Source of the DNA: Streptomyces genisteinicus
Lineage (GTDB): Bacteria; Actinomycetota; Actinomycetes; Streptomycetales; Streptomycetaceae
Assembly (NCBI RefSeq): GCF_014489615.1
Contig: NZ_CP060825.1
Span: 2,211,501-2,275,500, forward strand
Length of the DNA stretch: 64,000 nt
Reading direction: 5' to 3'
Positions 1-9,307 of this stretch are shown here, one piece after another. Each line of letters begins with the position of its first letter. The first letter of the stretch is position 1. Under the pieces are notes generated by a model, which saw only the letters and a list, made by a program, of their open reading frames with translations, was not told the origin of the DNA and did not search any database. A program made the translations under genes and the position numbers.

Positions 1-931
1 GATGGAGATCGGCGCGCTCACGGCGTTCCTCGCCTATCTGATGCAGATCGTGATGGCCGTGATGATGGCCACGTTCATGTTCATGATGGTGCCGCGCGCC
101 GAGGTGTGCGCGGAGCGCATCCAGGAGGTGCTGGACACCGAGTCCAGCGTCGTCCCGCCGAAGGCGCCGGTGCGCGAGCTGCGGGCGCACGGGCATCTGG
201 AGGTGCGGGAAGCGGACTTCCGCTATCCGGGGGCGCAGGAGCCGGTGCTGCGGTCCGTGTCGCTGGCCGCCCGTCCCGGCGAGATCACGGCGATCATCGG
301 GTCGACGGGCAGCGGCAAGTCGACCCTGCTCGGCCTCGTCCCCCGGCTGTTCGACGTGACGGGCGGCGAGGTGCTCGTGGACGGCGTGGACGTGCGCAGC
401 CTGGACCCCGTGCTGATGGCGCGGACGGTCGGGCTGGTCCCGCAGAAGCCGTACCTGTTCACCGGCACCGTCGCCACCAATCTGCGGTACGGGAACCCGG
501 AGGCGAGCGACGAGGAGCTGTGGCGGGCCCTGGAGGTCGCGCAGGCCGCCGACTTCGTCCGCGGTCTCGACGCCGGGCTGGACTCCCCCGTCGCCCAGGG
601 CGGCACCAACGTCTCCGGCGGGCAGCGCCAGCGGCTGGCCATCGCGCGCACGCTGGTGCAGCGGCCGGAGATCTACCTGTTCGACGACTCCTTCTCGGCG
701 CTCGACTACGCGACGGACGCGGCGCTGCGGACGGCGCTCGCGGCGGAGACGGCCGACGCGACGGTGGTGATCGTCGCCCAGCGGGTGTCGACGATCCGTG
801 ACGCGGACCGGATCGTCGTCCTCGACGAGGGCCGGGTCGTGGGGACGGGCAGCCATCACGAGCTGATGGAGGGCAACGAGACGTACCGGGAGATCGTTCT
901 CTCGCAGCTGACGGAGGCTGAGGCCGCATGA
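1..931 (+). CDS. ABC exporter half-transporter, NBD1 (5' truncated)
   Basis: C-terminal part of a type IV ABC exporter subunit; the start lies before the window and the reading frame is open at base 2. The visible part has the last transmembrane helix (about residues 8-30 from the first visible Met) and a complete nucleotide-binding domain: Walker A GSTGSGKST at 100-108, signature VSGGQ at 204-208. The catalytic site looks degenerate: Walker B reads LFDDS, so Asp229 replaces the usual Glu, and the H-loop His is Gln260 (IVAQRVSTI). It overlaps the next ABC gene by ATGA, so the two are co-translated and very probably form a heterodimer. Substrate unknown; such pairs export drugs, lipids or peptides. 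Confidence 0.9.
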   Translation, partial: MEIGALTAFLAYLMQIVMAVMMATFMFMMVPRAEVCAERIQEVLDTESSVVPPKAPVRELRAHGHLEVREADFRYPGAQEPVLRSVSLAARPGEITAIIGSTGSGKSTLLGLVPRLFDVTGGEVLVDGVDVRSLDPVLMARTVGLVPQKPYLFTGTVATNLRYGNPEASDEELWRALEVAQAADFVRGLDAGLDSPVAQGGTNVSGGQRQRLAIARTLVQRPEIYLFDDSFSALDYATDAALRTALAAETADATVVIVAQRVSTIRDADRIVVLDEGRVVGTGSHHELMEGNETYREIVLSQLTEAEAA

Positions 932-2868
932 GCGGGCCGGGTGCTGCACGGATGATGGCCGGCGGGTCGCCGGCCGACCGTTCGATGGATTTCAAGGGCT
1001 CCGGCCGCCGGCTGCTGCGGCGGCTCGCTCCCGAGCGGGCCCTGCTGTGGGTGATGCTGTGCGCCGCGGTGCTCTCCGTCGCGCTGTCGGTGATCGGGCC
1101 GAAGATCCTGGGCACGGCGACGGACCTGGTCTTCGCCGGGGTCGTCGGCCGCGGGATGCCGGAGGGGGCCACCAAGGAGCAGGCGGTCGAGAGCGTCCGG
1201 GAGGGCGGCGACGGCTCGCTCGCGGACATGCTCGGCGGGGTGGACTTCACCCCGGGCGAGGGCATCGACTTCACCGCCGTCGGCCAGGTGCTGCTGCTGG
1301 CGCTCGCCGTGTACGTGGGCGCGGGCCTGCTGATGCTGGTGGCGACCCGGATGTCGATCAAGGTGATCAACCGGACCGTGTACCGGATGCGCGAGGACGT
1401 GCAGACGAAGCTGGCGCGGCTGCCGCTGTCGTACTTCGACAAGGCGCAGCGCGGCGAGGTCCTCAGCCGGGCCACCAACGACCTCGACAACATCTCGCAG
1501 ACGCTCCAGCAGTCGATGGGGCAGCTGATCAACTCCCTGCTGACGATCGTCGGCGTGCTGGTGATGATGTTCTGGATCTCCCCGCTGCTGGCGCTGGTCG
1601 CGCTGGTGACGGTGCCGGTGTCGGTGTTCGTCGCGGCGCGGATCGGCAAGCGGTCGCAGCCGCACTTCGTGCAGCAGTGGAAGTCGACCGGCACCCTGAA
1701 CGCGCACATCGAGGAGATGTACACGGGCCACGGGCTGGTCAAGGTGTTCGGGCGGCAGGACGAGGCGGCGCGGGACTTCGCCGAGCAGAACGAGGCGCTC
1801 TACGAGGCCGGTTTCCGGGCGCAGTTCACCAGCGGCATGATGCAGCCGGTCATGTTCTTCGTGTCCAACATCAACTACGTGCTGGTCGCGGTGGTGGGGG
1901 GTCTGCGGGTCGCCTCGGGTTCGCTGTCGATCGGCGACGTGCAGGCGTTCATCCAGTACTCGCGCCAGTTCTCGATGCCGCTGACGCAGGTCGCGTCGAT
2001 GGCGAACCTGGTGCAGTCGGGAGTCGCGTCCGCGGAACGGGTCTTCGAGCTGCTGGACGCCGGGGAGCAGGAGCCCGACGCGCCCGCGGGCGAGCGCCCC
2101 GTGCTGCCGGAGCGGCCCGAGGGCCGGGTGGCGCTGGAGAAGGTGTCGTTCCGCTACGACCCCGACAGGCCGCTGATCGAGGACCTGTCGCTCACCGTCG
2201 AGCCGGGCCACACGGTGGCGATCGTCGGCCCCACGGGCGCGGGCAAGACGACCCTGGTCAATCTGCTGATGCGCTTCTACGAGGTGACCGGCGGGCGGAT
2301 CACCCTGGACGGCGCCGACATCTCCCGGATGGCCCGCGAGGACCTGCGCTCCGGCATAGGGATGGTCCTCCAGGACACCTGGCTGTTCGGCGGGACGATC
2401 GCCGAGAACATCGCCTACGGCGCCTCCCGGGCGGTCACCCGCGAGGAGATCGAGGAGGCGGCGCGGGCCGCGCACGCCGACCGGTTCGTGCGGACGCTGC
2501 CCGACGGCTACGACACCGTCATCGACGACGAGGGCGCGGGGGTGAGCGCGGGCGAGAAGCAGCTGATCACCATCGCGCGGGCGTTCCTGTCCGACCCGGT
2601 CGTCCTGGTCCTCGACGAGGCCACCAGCTCGGTCGACACCCGGACCGAGGTCCTGATCCAGAAGGCGATGGCGCGCCTCGCCCACGGGCGGACCAGTTTC
2701 GTGATCGCCCACCGGCTCTCCACGATCCGGGACGCGGACGTGATCCTGGTGATGGAGGACGGCTCGATCGTGGAGCAGGGCACGCACGACGAGCTGCTGG
2801 CGGAGGGCGGGGCCTACGCCCGGCTCCACGCGGCGCAGTTCGCGCAGGCGGCGGTGGAGGTGGAGTAG
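928..2868 (+). CDS. ABC exporter half-transporter, NBD2 (heterodimer partner)
   Basis: A 646-aa fused membrane and ATPase protein. It has a six-helix transmembrane domain (about 40-370, with an extra periplasmic-side insertion near 70-120) and an NBD with Walker A GPTGAGKTT (434-442), Walker B VLDEATS with catalytic Glu564, and H-loop His595. Its signature is the unusual VSAGE (539-543) instead of LSGGQ. This complements the partner: one composite ATP site (this Walker B plus the partner's VSGGQ) should hydrolyse, the other is degenerate, as known for TM287/288 and LmrCD-type exporters. The start overlaps the upstream stop (ATGA). A strong hairpin follows the stop. Confidence 0.92.
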   Translation: MSGPGAARMMAGGSPADRSMDFKGSGRRLLRRLAPERALLWVMLCAAVLSVALSVIGPKILGTATDLVFAGVVGRGMPEGATKEQAVESVREGGDGSLADMLGGVDFTPGEGIDFTAVGQVLLLALAVYVGAGLLMLVATRMSIKVINRTVYRMREDVQTKLARLPLSYFDKAQRGEVLSRATNDLDNISQTLQQSMGQLINSLLTIVGVLVMMFWISPLLALVALVTVPVSVFVAARIGKRSQPHFVQQWKSTGTLNAHIEEMYTGHGLVKVFGRQDEAARDFAEQNEALYEAGFRAQFTSGMMQPVMFFVSNINYVLVAVVGGLRVASGSLSIGDVQAFIQYSRQFSMPLTQVASMANLVQSGVASAERVFELLDAGEQEPDAPAGERPVLPERPEGRVALEKVSFRYDPDRPLIEDLSLTVEPGHTVAIVGPTGAGKTTLVNLLMRFYEVTGGRITLDGADISRMAREDLRSGIGMVLQDTWLFGGTIAENIAYGASRAVTREEIEEAARAAHADRFVRTLPDGYDTVIDDEGAGVSAGEKQLITIARAFLSDPVVLVLDEATSSVDTRTEVLIQKAMARLAHGRTSFVIAHRLSTIRDADVILVMEDGSIVEQGTHDELLAEGGAYARLHAAQFAQAAVEVE

Positions 2869-2889
2869 CGGCGCTCCGCCTCCCGGCCC

Positions 2890-2925
2890 GCGTGCCGCCG
2901 CGCCGTCCCCGGCGCGGCGGCACGC
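2890..2925. terminator. Bidirectional terminator between convergent genes
   Basis: Perfect 15-bp stem (2890-2904 with 2911-2925) around a 6-base loop gtcccc. It lies between the convergent ABC operon and hrdA, 21 bases after the ABC stop, and can serve both strands. There is no U-run, as is usual in streptomycetes. Confidence 0.75.
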
Positions 2926-2959
2926 GCCGTACAGGGCGGCAGGCTCCGTGCAGGCCGGG

Positions 2960-4057
2960 TCAGTCGAGGTAGCCGCGCAACTGGTCGGCGAAGGCGTGGT
3001 CGCGGAGCTTGCCGAGGGTCTTCGACTCGATCTGGCGGATGCGTTCGCGGGTCACCCCGAACAGCCGCCCTATCTCCTCCAGGGTGCGGGGCCGCCCGTC
3101 GTCGAGGCCGTACCGGAGCTGGACCACCTTGCGTTCGCGTTCGCCGAGGGTGGAGAGCACCGCCTCCAGGTGCTCGCGCAGCAGGAGGAAGGCGGCCGAC
3201 TCCACCGGGGACGCGGCGTCGCCGTCCTCGATCAGGTCGCCGAGCGCGACGTCGTCCTCCTCCCCCACCGGGGCGTGCAGGGACACCGGTTCCTGGGCGA
3301 GCCGCAGCACCTCGCCGACCCGCTCCGGCGCCAGGTCGAGCTGGGCTGCGACCTCCTCGGCGGTGGGCTCGTAGCCGCGTTCCTGGAGCATGCGCCGCTG
3401 GACGCGGATGACCCGGTTGATCAGTTCGACGACGTGGACGGGCACCCGGATGGTGCGGGCCTGGTCGGCGAGGGCACGGGACATGGCCTGGCGGATCCAC
3501 CAGGTCGCGTACGTCGAGAACTTGTAGCCGCGGGCGTAGTCGAACTTCTCGACCGCCCGGATCAGGCCCAGGTTCCCCTCCTGGACGAGGTCGAGCATGG
3601 TGAGCCCGCGTCCGACGTAGCGCTTGGCGACCGAGACCACGAGCCGGAGGTTGGCCTCGATCAGCCGGCGCTTGGCGACGCGGCCCATGACGACCAGCCG
3701 GTCGAGGTCCACGGCGAGCCGCGAGTCGGGGTCGGGTGTGCGGGCGAGGCGTTCCTCCGCGAACAGCCCGGCCTCGACCCGGCGCGCGAGCTCGACCTCC
3801 TCGGCCGCGCTGAGCAGCGGGATGCGCCCGATCTCGCGCAGGTACTGGCGGAACAGGTCGGAGGAGGGGCCCGCGGTGTCGGCGGCCCGGGCGGGCCGCG
3901 GCGCCGGCTCGGGCGGTTCGAGGTCCGCGGCGGGCTCGTCGGGGAGGGCCTCGGGGTGGCCGTCGGGCCGGCCCTGCGCGGGCACCTGCCCGACCGGGGA
4001 GACGGCCGCTGCCATGGCCGGTTCGGTCTCGGGCTCGGTCAGGATCCGGGTCTGCAC
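2960..4057 (-). CDS. hrdA: Principal-like RNA polymerase sigma factor HrdA (group 2 sigma-70)
   Basis: 365-aa sigma-70 protein. A Pro/Ala-rich N-terminus (1-62) is followed by region 1.2 ([19 protein letters not shown], about 65-83), region 2 with [14 protein letters not shown] (138-151), [17 protein letters not shown] and the region 2.3/2.4 stretch [12 protein letters not shown] (180-191), region 3, and a C-terminal region 4.2 helix-turn-helix ([18 protein letters not shown]). It is much shorter than a typical HrdB because it lacks the long N-terminal extension. The position beside dnaG matches hrdA as I remember it in S. coelicolor, which is the basis for the symbol. HrdA is a dispensable paralogue of essential HrdB; its promoters should resemble -35/-10 housekeeping sites. 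HrdC or HrdD is the main alternative identity. Confidence 0.88.
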   Translation of the reverse strand: MQTRILTEPETEPAMAAAVSPVGQVPAQGRPDGHPEALPDEPAADLEPPEPAPRPARAADTAGPSSDLFRQYLREIGRIPLLSAAEEVELARRVEAGLFAEERLARTPDPDSRLAVDLDRLVVMGRVAKRRLIEANLRLVVSVAKRYVGRGLTMLDLVQEGNLGLIRAVEKFDYARGYKFSTYATWWIRQAMSRALADQARTIRVPVHVVELINRVIRVQRRMLQERGYEPTAEEVAAQLDLAPERVGEVLRLAQEPVSLHAPVGEEDDVALGDLIEDGDAASPVESAAFLLLREHLEAVLSTLGERERKVVQLRYGLDDGRPRTLEEIGRLFGVTRERIRQIESKTLGKLRDHAFADQLRGYLD

Positions 4058-4243
4058 GCGACCTCCAGGGTGATCGCTGCCGGTCGGGGGCGTACGGCAG
4101 CTTCCGAGGGCTCAGGCACCGCACCCCAGTGTGGCGTACGACACAACCCCGCCACGAGGGGCGTGCGGCGACTTTCTGGGACGGGGTGTGACCGGGCGGT
4201 TACTCGGATGCCCCCTTGTGTGGGGGTCTGGCAGGATCGGCCG

Positions 4244-4337
4244 ATGCGAACGGACGGGGACGGGACGTACGAGACCCATGTGACCGTCCGCTGCGACGGG
4301 CAGCCCGGCCGTGAGCGGCTGGACGCCTGGCGCGGGT
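4244..4337 (+). pseudogene. Possible 5' remnant of a small hypothetical gene
   Basis: An ATG at 4244 opens a frame of about 31 codons (MRTDGDGTYETHVTVRCDG..., ending ...LDAWRG) that looks like a real protein N-terminus, then runs directly into the antisense of the dnaG 3' end at 4338, where the frame becomes a meaningless Arg/Pro-rich shadow. I recall a small ETHVTVR-type hypothetical protein between hrdA and dnaG in other streptomycetes. The simplest reading is that the 3' part was deleted here and only the first 31 codons remain. There is no stop at the junction. Confidence 0.4.
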
Positions 4338-6248
4338 CTACAGTGCCGCCGCGCCCTGGTTGCGCAGGGCCTGGCGGTACTGCTGGAGGACCCAGAGCTC
4401 GTTCGCGACGGCCGTGTACCGCTCGGGGTCGGCGCCGTTGCCGAGGCGGGCGAGGCTGCCCTGGACGTCGGCGATGCGGCGGTCGACGGCGCGCAGCCGG
4501 ACCCGGACCAGCTGTTCGCCCGCGTACACCTCGTCGACCGCGCGGGCGTGGATCGCCTCCACCGCCAGCTCGGTGACGAGCGCGCGCGCCGCGTCGTCGG
4601 GCGCGGTCTCGCGGACCCGGGCGAGGTAGCCGGGGGTGTCCTCGACGCCCGACTCGGCGCCGCCGGCCTCCATGATGGTGTGGCGGACCGCCGCGTACGG
4701 CGGGGCGGTGAACTCGTCCGTGCCGTAGGCGTCGAAGGCCGGGGAGACCAGGGCCGGGTACTGGAGGGCGAGCTTCAGCAGCTCGCGCTCGGTGCGGTGG
4801 GCCGGGCTGCGGAGGTTGAGCGCCGGACCGGTCGGGGCCTGGGGCACGGGAGGTGTGTCGTACACCGGGGTCCTGCGGTCGGGGCCCGGCCCGGCGGGCC
4901 CGCGGCCGCCGCCGCGCTCACGGGCCCAGCGGGCGAGCTGGGCGACGCGCTTGACCACGAACTGGGTGTCCAGGATGCCGAGGATTCCGGCGAGCTGGAC
5001 GGCCGACTCGTGCTGGATGGCGATGTTCTTGATGGCGGCGACGACGGGCGCCGCCTCGTCGAGGGCGGCGGCACGGCCCGCAGGGGTCTCCAGGTTGTGG
5101 CGGGTGACCATCTGCCGGATGGCGAACTCGAAGAGCGGGGTGCGGGATTCGACGAGCTTCAGCACCGAGTCGTCGCCCTGCGCGAGCCGCAGGTCGCACG
5201 GGTCCATGCCGCCGGGGGTGATCGCGATCGAGGTCTCGGCGGCGAACTTCTGGTCGTCCTCGAAGGCGCGCAGCGCGGCCTTCTGCCCGGCCGCGTCGCC
5301 GTCGAAGGTGAAGATCACCTCGGCGGTGGCGTTGTCCATGAGGAGCCGGCGGAGGATCTTGATGTGGTCGCCGCCGAAGGCGGTGCCGCAGGTCGCGATG
5401 GCGGTGGTGACCCCGGCGAGGTGACAGGCCATCACATCCGTGTAGCCCTCGACGACGACGGCGCGGCTGGTGCGGGCGATCTCCTTCTTGGCGAGGTCGA
5501 TGCCGTACAGCACGTGCGACTTCTTGTAGATCGCGGTCTCGGGGGTGTTCAGGTACTTGGGGCCGTTGTCGTCCTCGCGCAGCTTGCGCGCGCCGAAGCC
5601 GACGACCTCCCCGGTGATGTCCCGGATCGGCCACATCAGCCGCCCGCGGAAGCGGTCGATGGGGCCGCGGCGGCCCTCCTGCGAGAGGCCGGAGAGCAGC
5701 AGCTCCTTGTCGCTGAAGCCCTTGCCGCGCAGGTAGCGGGTGAGGTGGTCCCAGCCGGCCGGGCTGTAGCCGACGCCGAAGTGCTGGGCGGCGGCCTGGT
5801 CGAAGCCCCGCTCGGCGAGGAACTTCCGGCCGGTCTCCGCCTCGGCGCCGTCCAGCTGCTCCACGTAGAACTCGGCGGCGATCTTGTGGGCCTCGACCAG
5901 GCGGATGCGCTCGCCGCGCTGGTGGGCCGGGTTGTAGCCGCCCTCCTCGTAGCGCAGGGTGATGCCCGCCTGGGCGGCGAGGCGCTCGACCGTCTCCGAG
6001 AAGGAGAGGTGGTCGATCTTCATCACGAAGGCGATCGTGTCGCCGCCCTCCTGGCAGCCGAAGCAGTGGAACAGGCCCTTGCTCGGGCTGACCTGGAAGG
6101 AGGGGGACTTCTCGTCGTGGAACGGGCAGAGTCCCTTGAGGTTGCCGCCGCCCGCGTTGCGCAACTGGAGGTATTCGGACACGACGGCGTCGATCGGGAC
6201 CGCGTCCCGTACCGCCTTCACGTCGTCGTCGTTGATCCTGCCTGCCAC
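4338..6248 (-). CDS. dnaG: DNA primase
   Basis: 636-aa primase that makes RNA primers for lagging-strand synthesis at the fork. The N-terminal zinc ribbon is complete: Cys41, His44, Cys62 and Cys65 (CPFHDEKSPSF, HCFGC). The RNA polymerase core and TOPRIM domain follow, with Glu267 in VVVEGYTDV and the metal-binding DGDAAG (Asp316, Asp318). A proline-rich linker at about 455-475 precedes the C-terminal DnaB-binding helical domain. Start ATG at 6248. The 3' end abuts a possible gene remnant on the other strand. Length and motifs are normal for actinobacterial DnaG. Confidence 0.97.
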   Translation of the reverse strand: MAGRINDDDVKAVRDAVPIDAVVSEYLQLRNAGGGNLKGLCPFHDEKSPSFQVSPSKGLFHCFGCQEGGDTIAFVMKIDHLSFSETVERLAAQAGITLRYEEGGYNPAHQRGERIRLVEAHKIAAEFYVEQLDGAEAETGRKFLAERGFDQAAAQHFGVGYSPAGWDHLTRYLRGKGFSDKELLLSGLSQEGRRGPIDRFRGRLMWPIRDITGEVVGFGARKLREDDNGPKYLNTPETAIYKKSHVLYGIDLAKKEIARTSRAVVVEGYTDVMACHLAGVTTAIATCGTAFGGDHIKILRRLLMDNATAEVIFTFDGDAAGQKAALRAFEDDQKFAAETSIAITPGGMDPCDLRLAQGDDSVLKLVESRTPLFEFAIRQMVTRHNLETPAGRAAALDEAAPVVAAIKNIAIQHESAVQLAGILGILDTQFVVKRVAQLARWARERGGGRGPAGPGPDRRTPVYDTPPVPQAPTGPALNLRSPAHRTERELLKLALQYPALVSPAFDAYGTDEFTAPPYAAVRHTIMEAGGAESGVEDTPGYLARVRETAPDDAARALVTELAVEAIHARAVDEVYAGEQLVRVRLRAVDRRIADVQGSLARLGNGADPERYTAVANELWVLQQYRQALRNQGAAAL

Positions 6249-6282
6249 GGGGGAAGTCTACGGCGACCCCGTGACACTCCGG

Positions 6283-7545
6283 TCAGCCGCCGAGCGAGGC
6301 GAGCGGTACGGCGGGGTCGCCCAGGGCCTGAGGGTCCACGAGAGCGCCGGAGCGGACGAGGCGCTGGATGTCCTCGGTGACGTCCCACACATTCACGTTC
6401 ATCCCCGCCAGCACCCGGCCGCCGCTCAGCCAGAAGGCGATGAACTCGCGCTTGCCGGCGTCGCCGCGGAGCACGACCTGGTCGTACGAGCCGGGCGGGG
6501 CCCAGCCGGAGTACTCCATGCCGAGGTCGTACTGGTCGGAGAAGAAGTACGGCACCCGGTCGTACACGGTGTCCCGGCCGAGCATGGCGCGGGCGGCGGC
6601 CGGGCCGCCGTTCAGGGCGTTCGCCCAGTGCTCGACCCGCAGCCGGGCGCCGATCAGCGGGTGCTGGTGGGCGGCGACGTCACCGGCGGCGTAGATGTCG
6701 GGGTCGGAGGTGCGCAGCCGGGCGTCGACCGCGATGCCGCCGCCGTGGGCGCGGTCCGCGAGCTCCAGACCGGCGCTCTCCGCGAGCGCGGTGCGCGGGG
6801 CGGCCCCGATCGCGGCCAGGACCTCGTGCGCGGGGTGCTCCTCGCCGTCGTCGGTGCGGGCGGCGAGGACCATGCCGTCCTGGCCGGTGATCTCGGTGAG
6901 GCGGGCGCCGAAGTGGAAGCGCACGCCGCGCTCGCGGTGGAGGTCGGCGAAGACCTGGCCCAGTTCGGGACCGAGGACGCCGTGCAGCGGGGTCGGCTCC
7001 GGTTCGACGACGGTGACCTCGGCGCCGTACCCGCGGGCGGCCGCGGCCACCTCCAGCCCGATCCAGCCGGCGCCGGCGACGAGCAGGTGCCCGTTGTCGC
7101 GGCCGAGGGCGGCGAGGACCCGGCGCAGCCGGTCGGCGTGGGCGAGGCGCCGCAGGTGGTGGACCCCGGCCAGGCCAGTGCCGGGGATGTCCAGGCGGCG
7201 GGGCTCGGCGCCGGTGGCGAGGAGCAGCTTGTCGTAGTGGAGCACGGTGCCGTCGCCGAGGCGGACGGCCTTGGCGGCGCGGTCGATCGAGACGGCGGTC
7301 TGGCCGAGGTGGAGCTCGATCTCGGAGCGGGCGTACCAGCCGGGCTCGTGGACGAAGACGCTGTCGCGCTCGTCCTTGCCGCTCAGGAAGCCCTTGGACA
7401 GGGGTGGACGCTCGTACGGCCGGTCGCGCTCGTCGCCGATCAGGATCACCCGCCCGGTGAACCCCTCGGCGCGCAGCGTCTCGGCCGCCTTGGCTCCGGC
7501 GAGTCCACCGCCGACGATGACGAAGGTCCGGTGTGCGTCGACCAC
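6283..7545 (-). CDS. FAD-dependent NAD(P)H oxidoreductase (ferredoxin/rubredoxin reductase type)
   Basis: 420 aa with two Rossmann folds: the FAD-binding FVIVGGGLAGAKAA at 9-22, a second NAD(P)-binding VAGAGWIGLEVAAAA near 155, the second FAD motif IYAAGDVA and a C-terminal reductase domain. The DRPYERPPLSKGFL stretch is typical of reductases that feed ferredoxins for P450s or Rieske oxygenases. No ferredoxin or P450 is adjacent, so the partner is unknown. It is on the same strand as dgt (upstream) and dnaG (34 bases downstream), but a hairpin separates it from dgt. Assignment to the family is firm; the electron acceptor is not. Confidence 0.88.
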   Translation of the reverse strand: MVDAHRTFVIVGGGLAGAKAAETLRAEGFTGRVILIGDERDRPYERPPLSKGFLSGKDERDSVFVHEPGWYARSEIELHLGQTAVSIDRAAKAVRLGDGTVLHYDKLLLATGAEPRRLDIPGTGLAGVHHLRRLAHADRLRRVLAALGRDNGHLLVAGAGWIGLEVAAAARGYGAEVTVVEPEPTPLHGVLGPELGQVFADLHRERGVRFHFGARLTEITGQDGMVLAARTDDGEEHPAHEVLAAIGAAPRTALAESAGLELADRAHGGGIAVDARLRTSDPDIYAAGDVAAHQHPLIGARLRVEHWANALNGGPAAARAMLGRDTVYDRVPYFFSDQYDLGMEYSGWAPPGSYDQVVLRGDAGKREFIAFWLSGGRVLAGMNVNVWDVTEDIQRLVRSGALVDPQALGDPAVPLASLGG

Positions 7546-7674
7546 GTGTTGCCTCCTCTTCAGGTCCTGTTCGGCCTTCTGCGAGCGTCCCGCACCGAGC
7601 GTGCCGGCGAAAGGGGGAGTGCCCGTCCCGGGGTCTTTCGTCCGGATCGGGGCGGCGACAAACGATCACCGTAC

Positions 7675-7711
7675 CCGGAGCGGGGCCGGGCGGCCGTCAG
7701 CCCCGCTCCGG
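7675..7711 (-). terminator. Rho-independent-type hairpin after dgt
   Basis: Perfect 12-bp stem (7675-7686 with 7700-7711), 13-base loop, 15 bases past the dgt stop on the minus strand. One arm is contributed by the extra copy of the tandemly repeated dgt 3' end. Confidence 0.6.
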
Positions 7712-7743
7712 CAGCCGGGCGGCCGTCAGCCCCGCTTCGGCAG
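7686..7743. repeat. 29-bp tandem duplication over the dgt stop codon
   Basis: Two 29-bp copies (7686-7714 and 7715-7743) differing at one base (ctccgg versus cttcgg), plus the start of a third. The copy inside dgt encodes the last residues and the stop (RLPKRG-stop); the copy outside would encode RLPERG-stop. A local duplication of the gene's 3' end. Confidence 0.9.
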
Positions 7744-9141
7744 CCGGGCGTGCAGGGTGCGGGCCGACGCGTCGGTGAGCGACGCGATCTGGTCGACGAC
7801 CACCCGCTTGCGGGCCCGGTCGTCCGGCGCCGCCTCGAACAGCGCCCGGAACTGGGGCTCCAGCCCCTCCGGGGCGCGGGCGGTGAGCGCGTCGGCCAGT
7901 TCGGCGAGGACGACGCGCTGGTCGGCGCGGATCTGCTCCTGCTCGGCGCGGCGCATCACATAGCGGTCGGCGACGGCCTTGAGCACCGCGCACTCGTGGC
8001 GGGTGGCCGGCGGGACGACCAGCTCGGCGCCGTACCGGGTCAGCGGGCCGCCGCCGTACGCCTCGCGGGTCGCGCCCTCGGCCGCGAGCGCGAACCGGCC
8101 GATGAGCTGGCTCGTCGCGTCCTTCAGCCGGGCCTGGGCGACGGCCGAGCCGTCGTAGTGGTGGGGCCACCACGGTGCGGCGGTCAGCCGGTCGAGGGCC
8201 TCGGACAGCTCGTCGGGCGTGGTGCCGGCGGGCACGTAGCGGCCGATGGCGACCGACCAGACGGACTCCCGCTCGGCCGGGGAGAGCAGGAGGGCCGGAT
8301 CGATGTGGCCGGCGTGCAGACCGTCCTCGAAGTCGTGGACCGAGTACGCGACGTCGTCCGACCAGTCCATGACCTGCGCCTCGAAGCAGACACGGCCGGC
8401 GGGGGCGCCCGCGCGTACCCAGTCGAAGACCGGCAGGTCGTCCTCGTACACGCCGAACTTGGCGGACGCGGGGTCCCGCGGGCTGCCGCCGCGCGGCCAC
8501 GGGTACTTCGTCGCCGCGTCCAGTGCGGCGCGGGTCAGGTTGAGGCCCACGCTGACCGGCTCGCCGGTCGCGGGATCCGGCGCGAACCGCTTGGGCTCGA
8601 TCCGGGTGAGGAGGCGCAGGGACTGCGCGTTGCCCTCGAAGCCCCCGCAGTCGGCGGCGAATTCGTTGAGCACCTGCTCGCCGTTGTGGCCGAACGGCGG
8701 ATGGCCCATGTCGTGGGAGAGGCAGGCCGCCTCCACCAGGTCGGGATCGCAGCCGAGCGCGGCGCCCAGTTCGCGCCCGATCTGGGCGCACTCCAGGGAG
8801 TGGGTGAGCCGGGTGCGGGGGCTGGCGTCCCACGTGTGGCTGCGTGTGCCGGGCGTCACGACCTGCGTCTTGCCGGCGAGCCGGCGCAGTGCCGAGGAGT
8901 GCAGGACCCGGGCCCGGTCCCGCTGGAAGGCGGTGCGCCCGGGGCGCTTGTCGGGCTCGGGCGCGAAGCGCTCGACCGCGGCCGCGTCGTAGCCCCGGTC
9001 CGCGCCGGTGCGCGCGGCGGGGGCCTCGGGGTCGTGCGGCCAGGCGCCGCCCGGCACCGCCGGGGCGGTGCGCTCGGCCGGCGTCTCGGGGTCGTGGGGC
9101 CAGGTGCTGCGGTCGGTGCCGGTGGTGCCAGTGCCATCCAT
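7726..9141 (-). CDS. dgt: Deoxyguanosinetriphosphate triphosphohydrolase-like protein (HD domain)
   Basis: 471-aa dNTP triphosphohydrolase of the Dgt family, which hydrolyses dNTPs to nucleoside plus triphosphate. HD-domain metal ligands are visible: His114 in [10 protein letters not shown], His143-Asp144 in [15 protein letters not shown], and a later Asp in DDVAYSVHD. The first 45 residues carry two near-identical WPHDPE(T/A)PA units (14-22 and 34-42), the product of a short in-frame duplication; the conserved domain starts around residue 55. Start ATG 9141 is the first plausible start. The 3' end lies in a 29-bp tandem repeat. Confidence 0.9.
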   Translation of the reverse strand: MDGTGTTGTDRSTWPHDPETPAERTAPAVPGGAWPHDPEAPAARTGADRGYDAAAVERFAPEPDKRPGRTAFQRDRARVLHSSALRRLAGKTQVVTPGTRSHTWDASPRTRLTHSLECAQIGRELGAALGCDPDLVEAACLSHDMGHPPFGHNGEQVLNEFAADCGGFEGNAQSLRLLTRIEPKRFAPDPATGEPVSVGLNLTRAALDAATKYPWPRGGSPRDPASAKFGVYEDDLPVFDWVRAGAPAGRVCFEAQVMDWSDDVAYSVHDFEDGLHAGHIDPALLLSPAERESVWSVAIGRYVPAGTTPDELSEALDRLTAAPWWPHHYDGSAVAQARLKDATSQLIGRFALAAEGATREAYGGGPLTRYGAELVVPPATRHECAVLKAVADRYVMRRAEQEQIRADQRVVLAELADALTARAPEGLEPQFRALFEAAPDDRARKRVVVDQIASLTDASARTLHARLPKRG

Positions 9142-9307
9142 GCACCGAAGGTAACCGTCCCCACCGACGCCGGGTGCCGATACCGGGGCGCCGCGCCCGC
9201 GGGGGCGGGGGTGCGAGGCCGGGGTGACGCCGCGCCCGCGGGGCCGGCCGCACGGCGGCCGTCCGCCCGCGCGCCGGGCGTCGGCGCGTGGCGTGTCCGG
9301 GAGGCGG

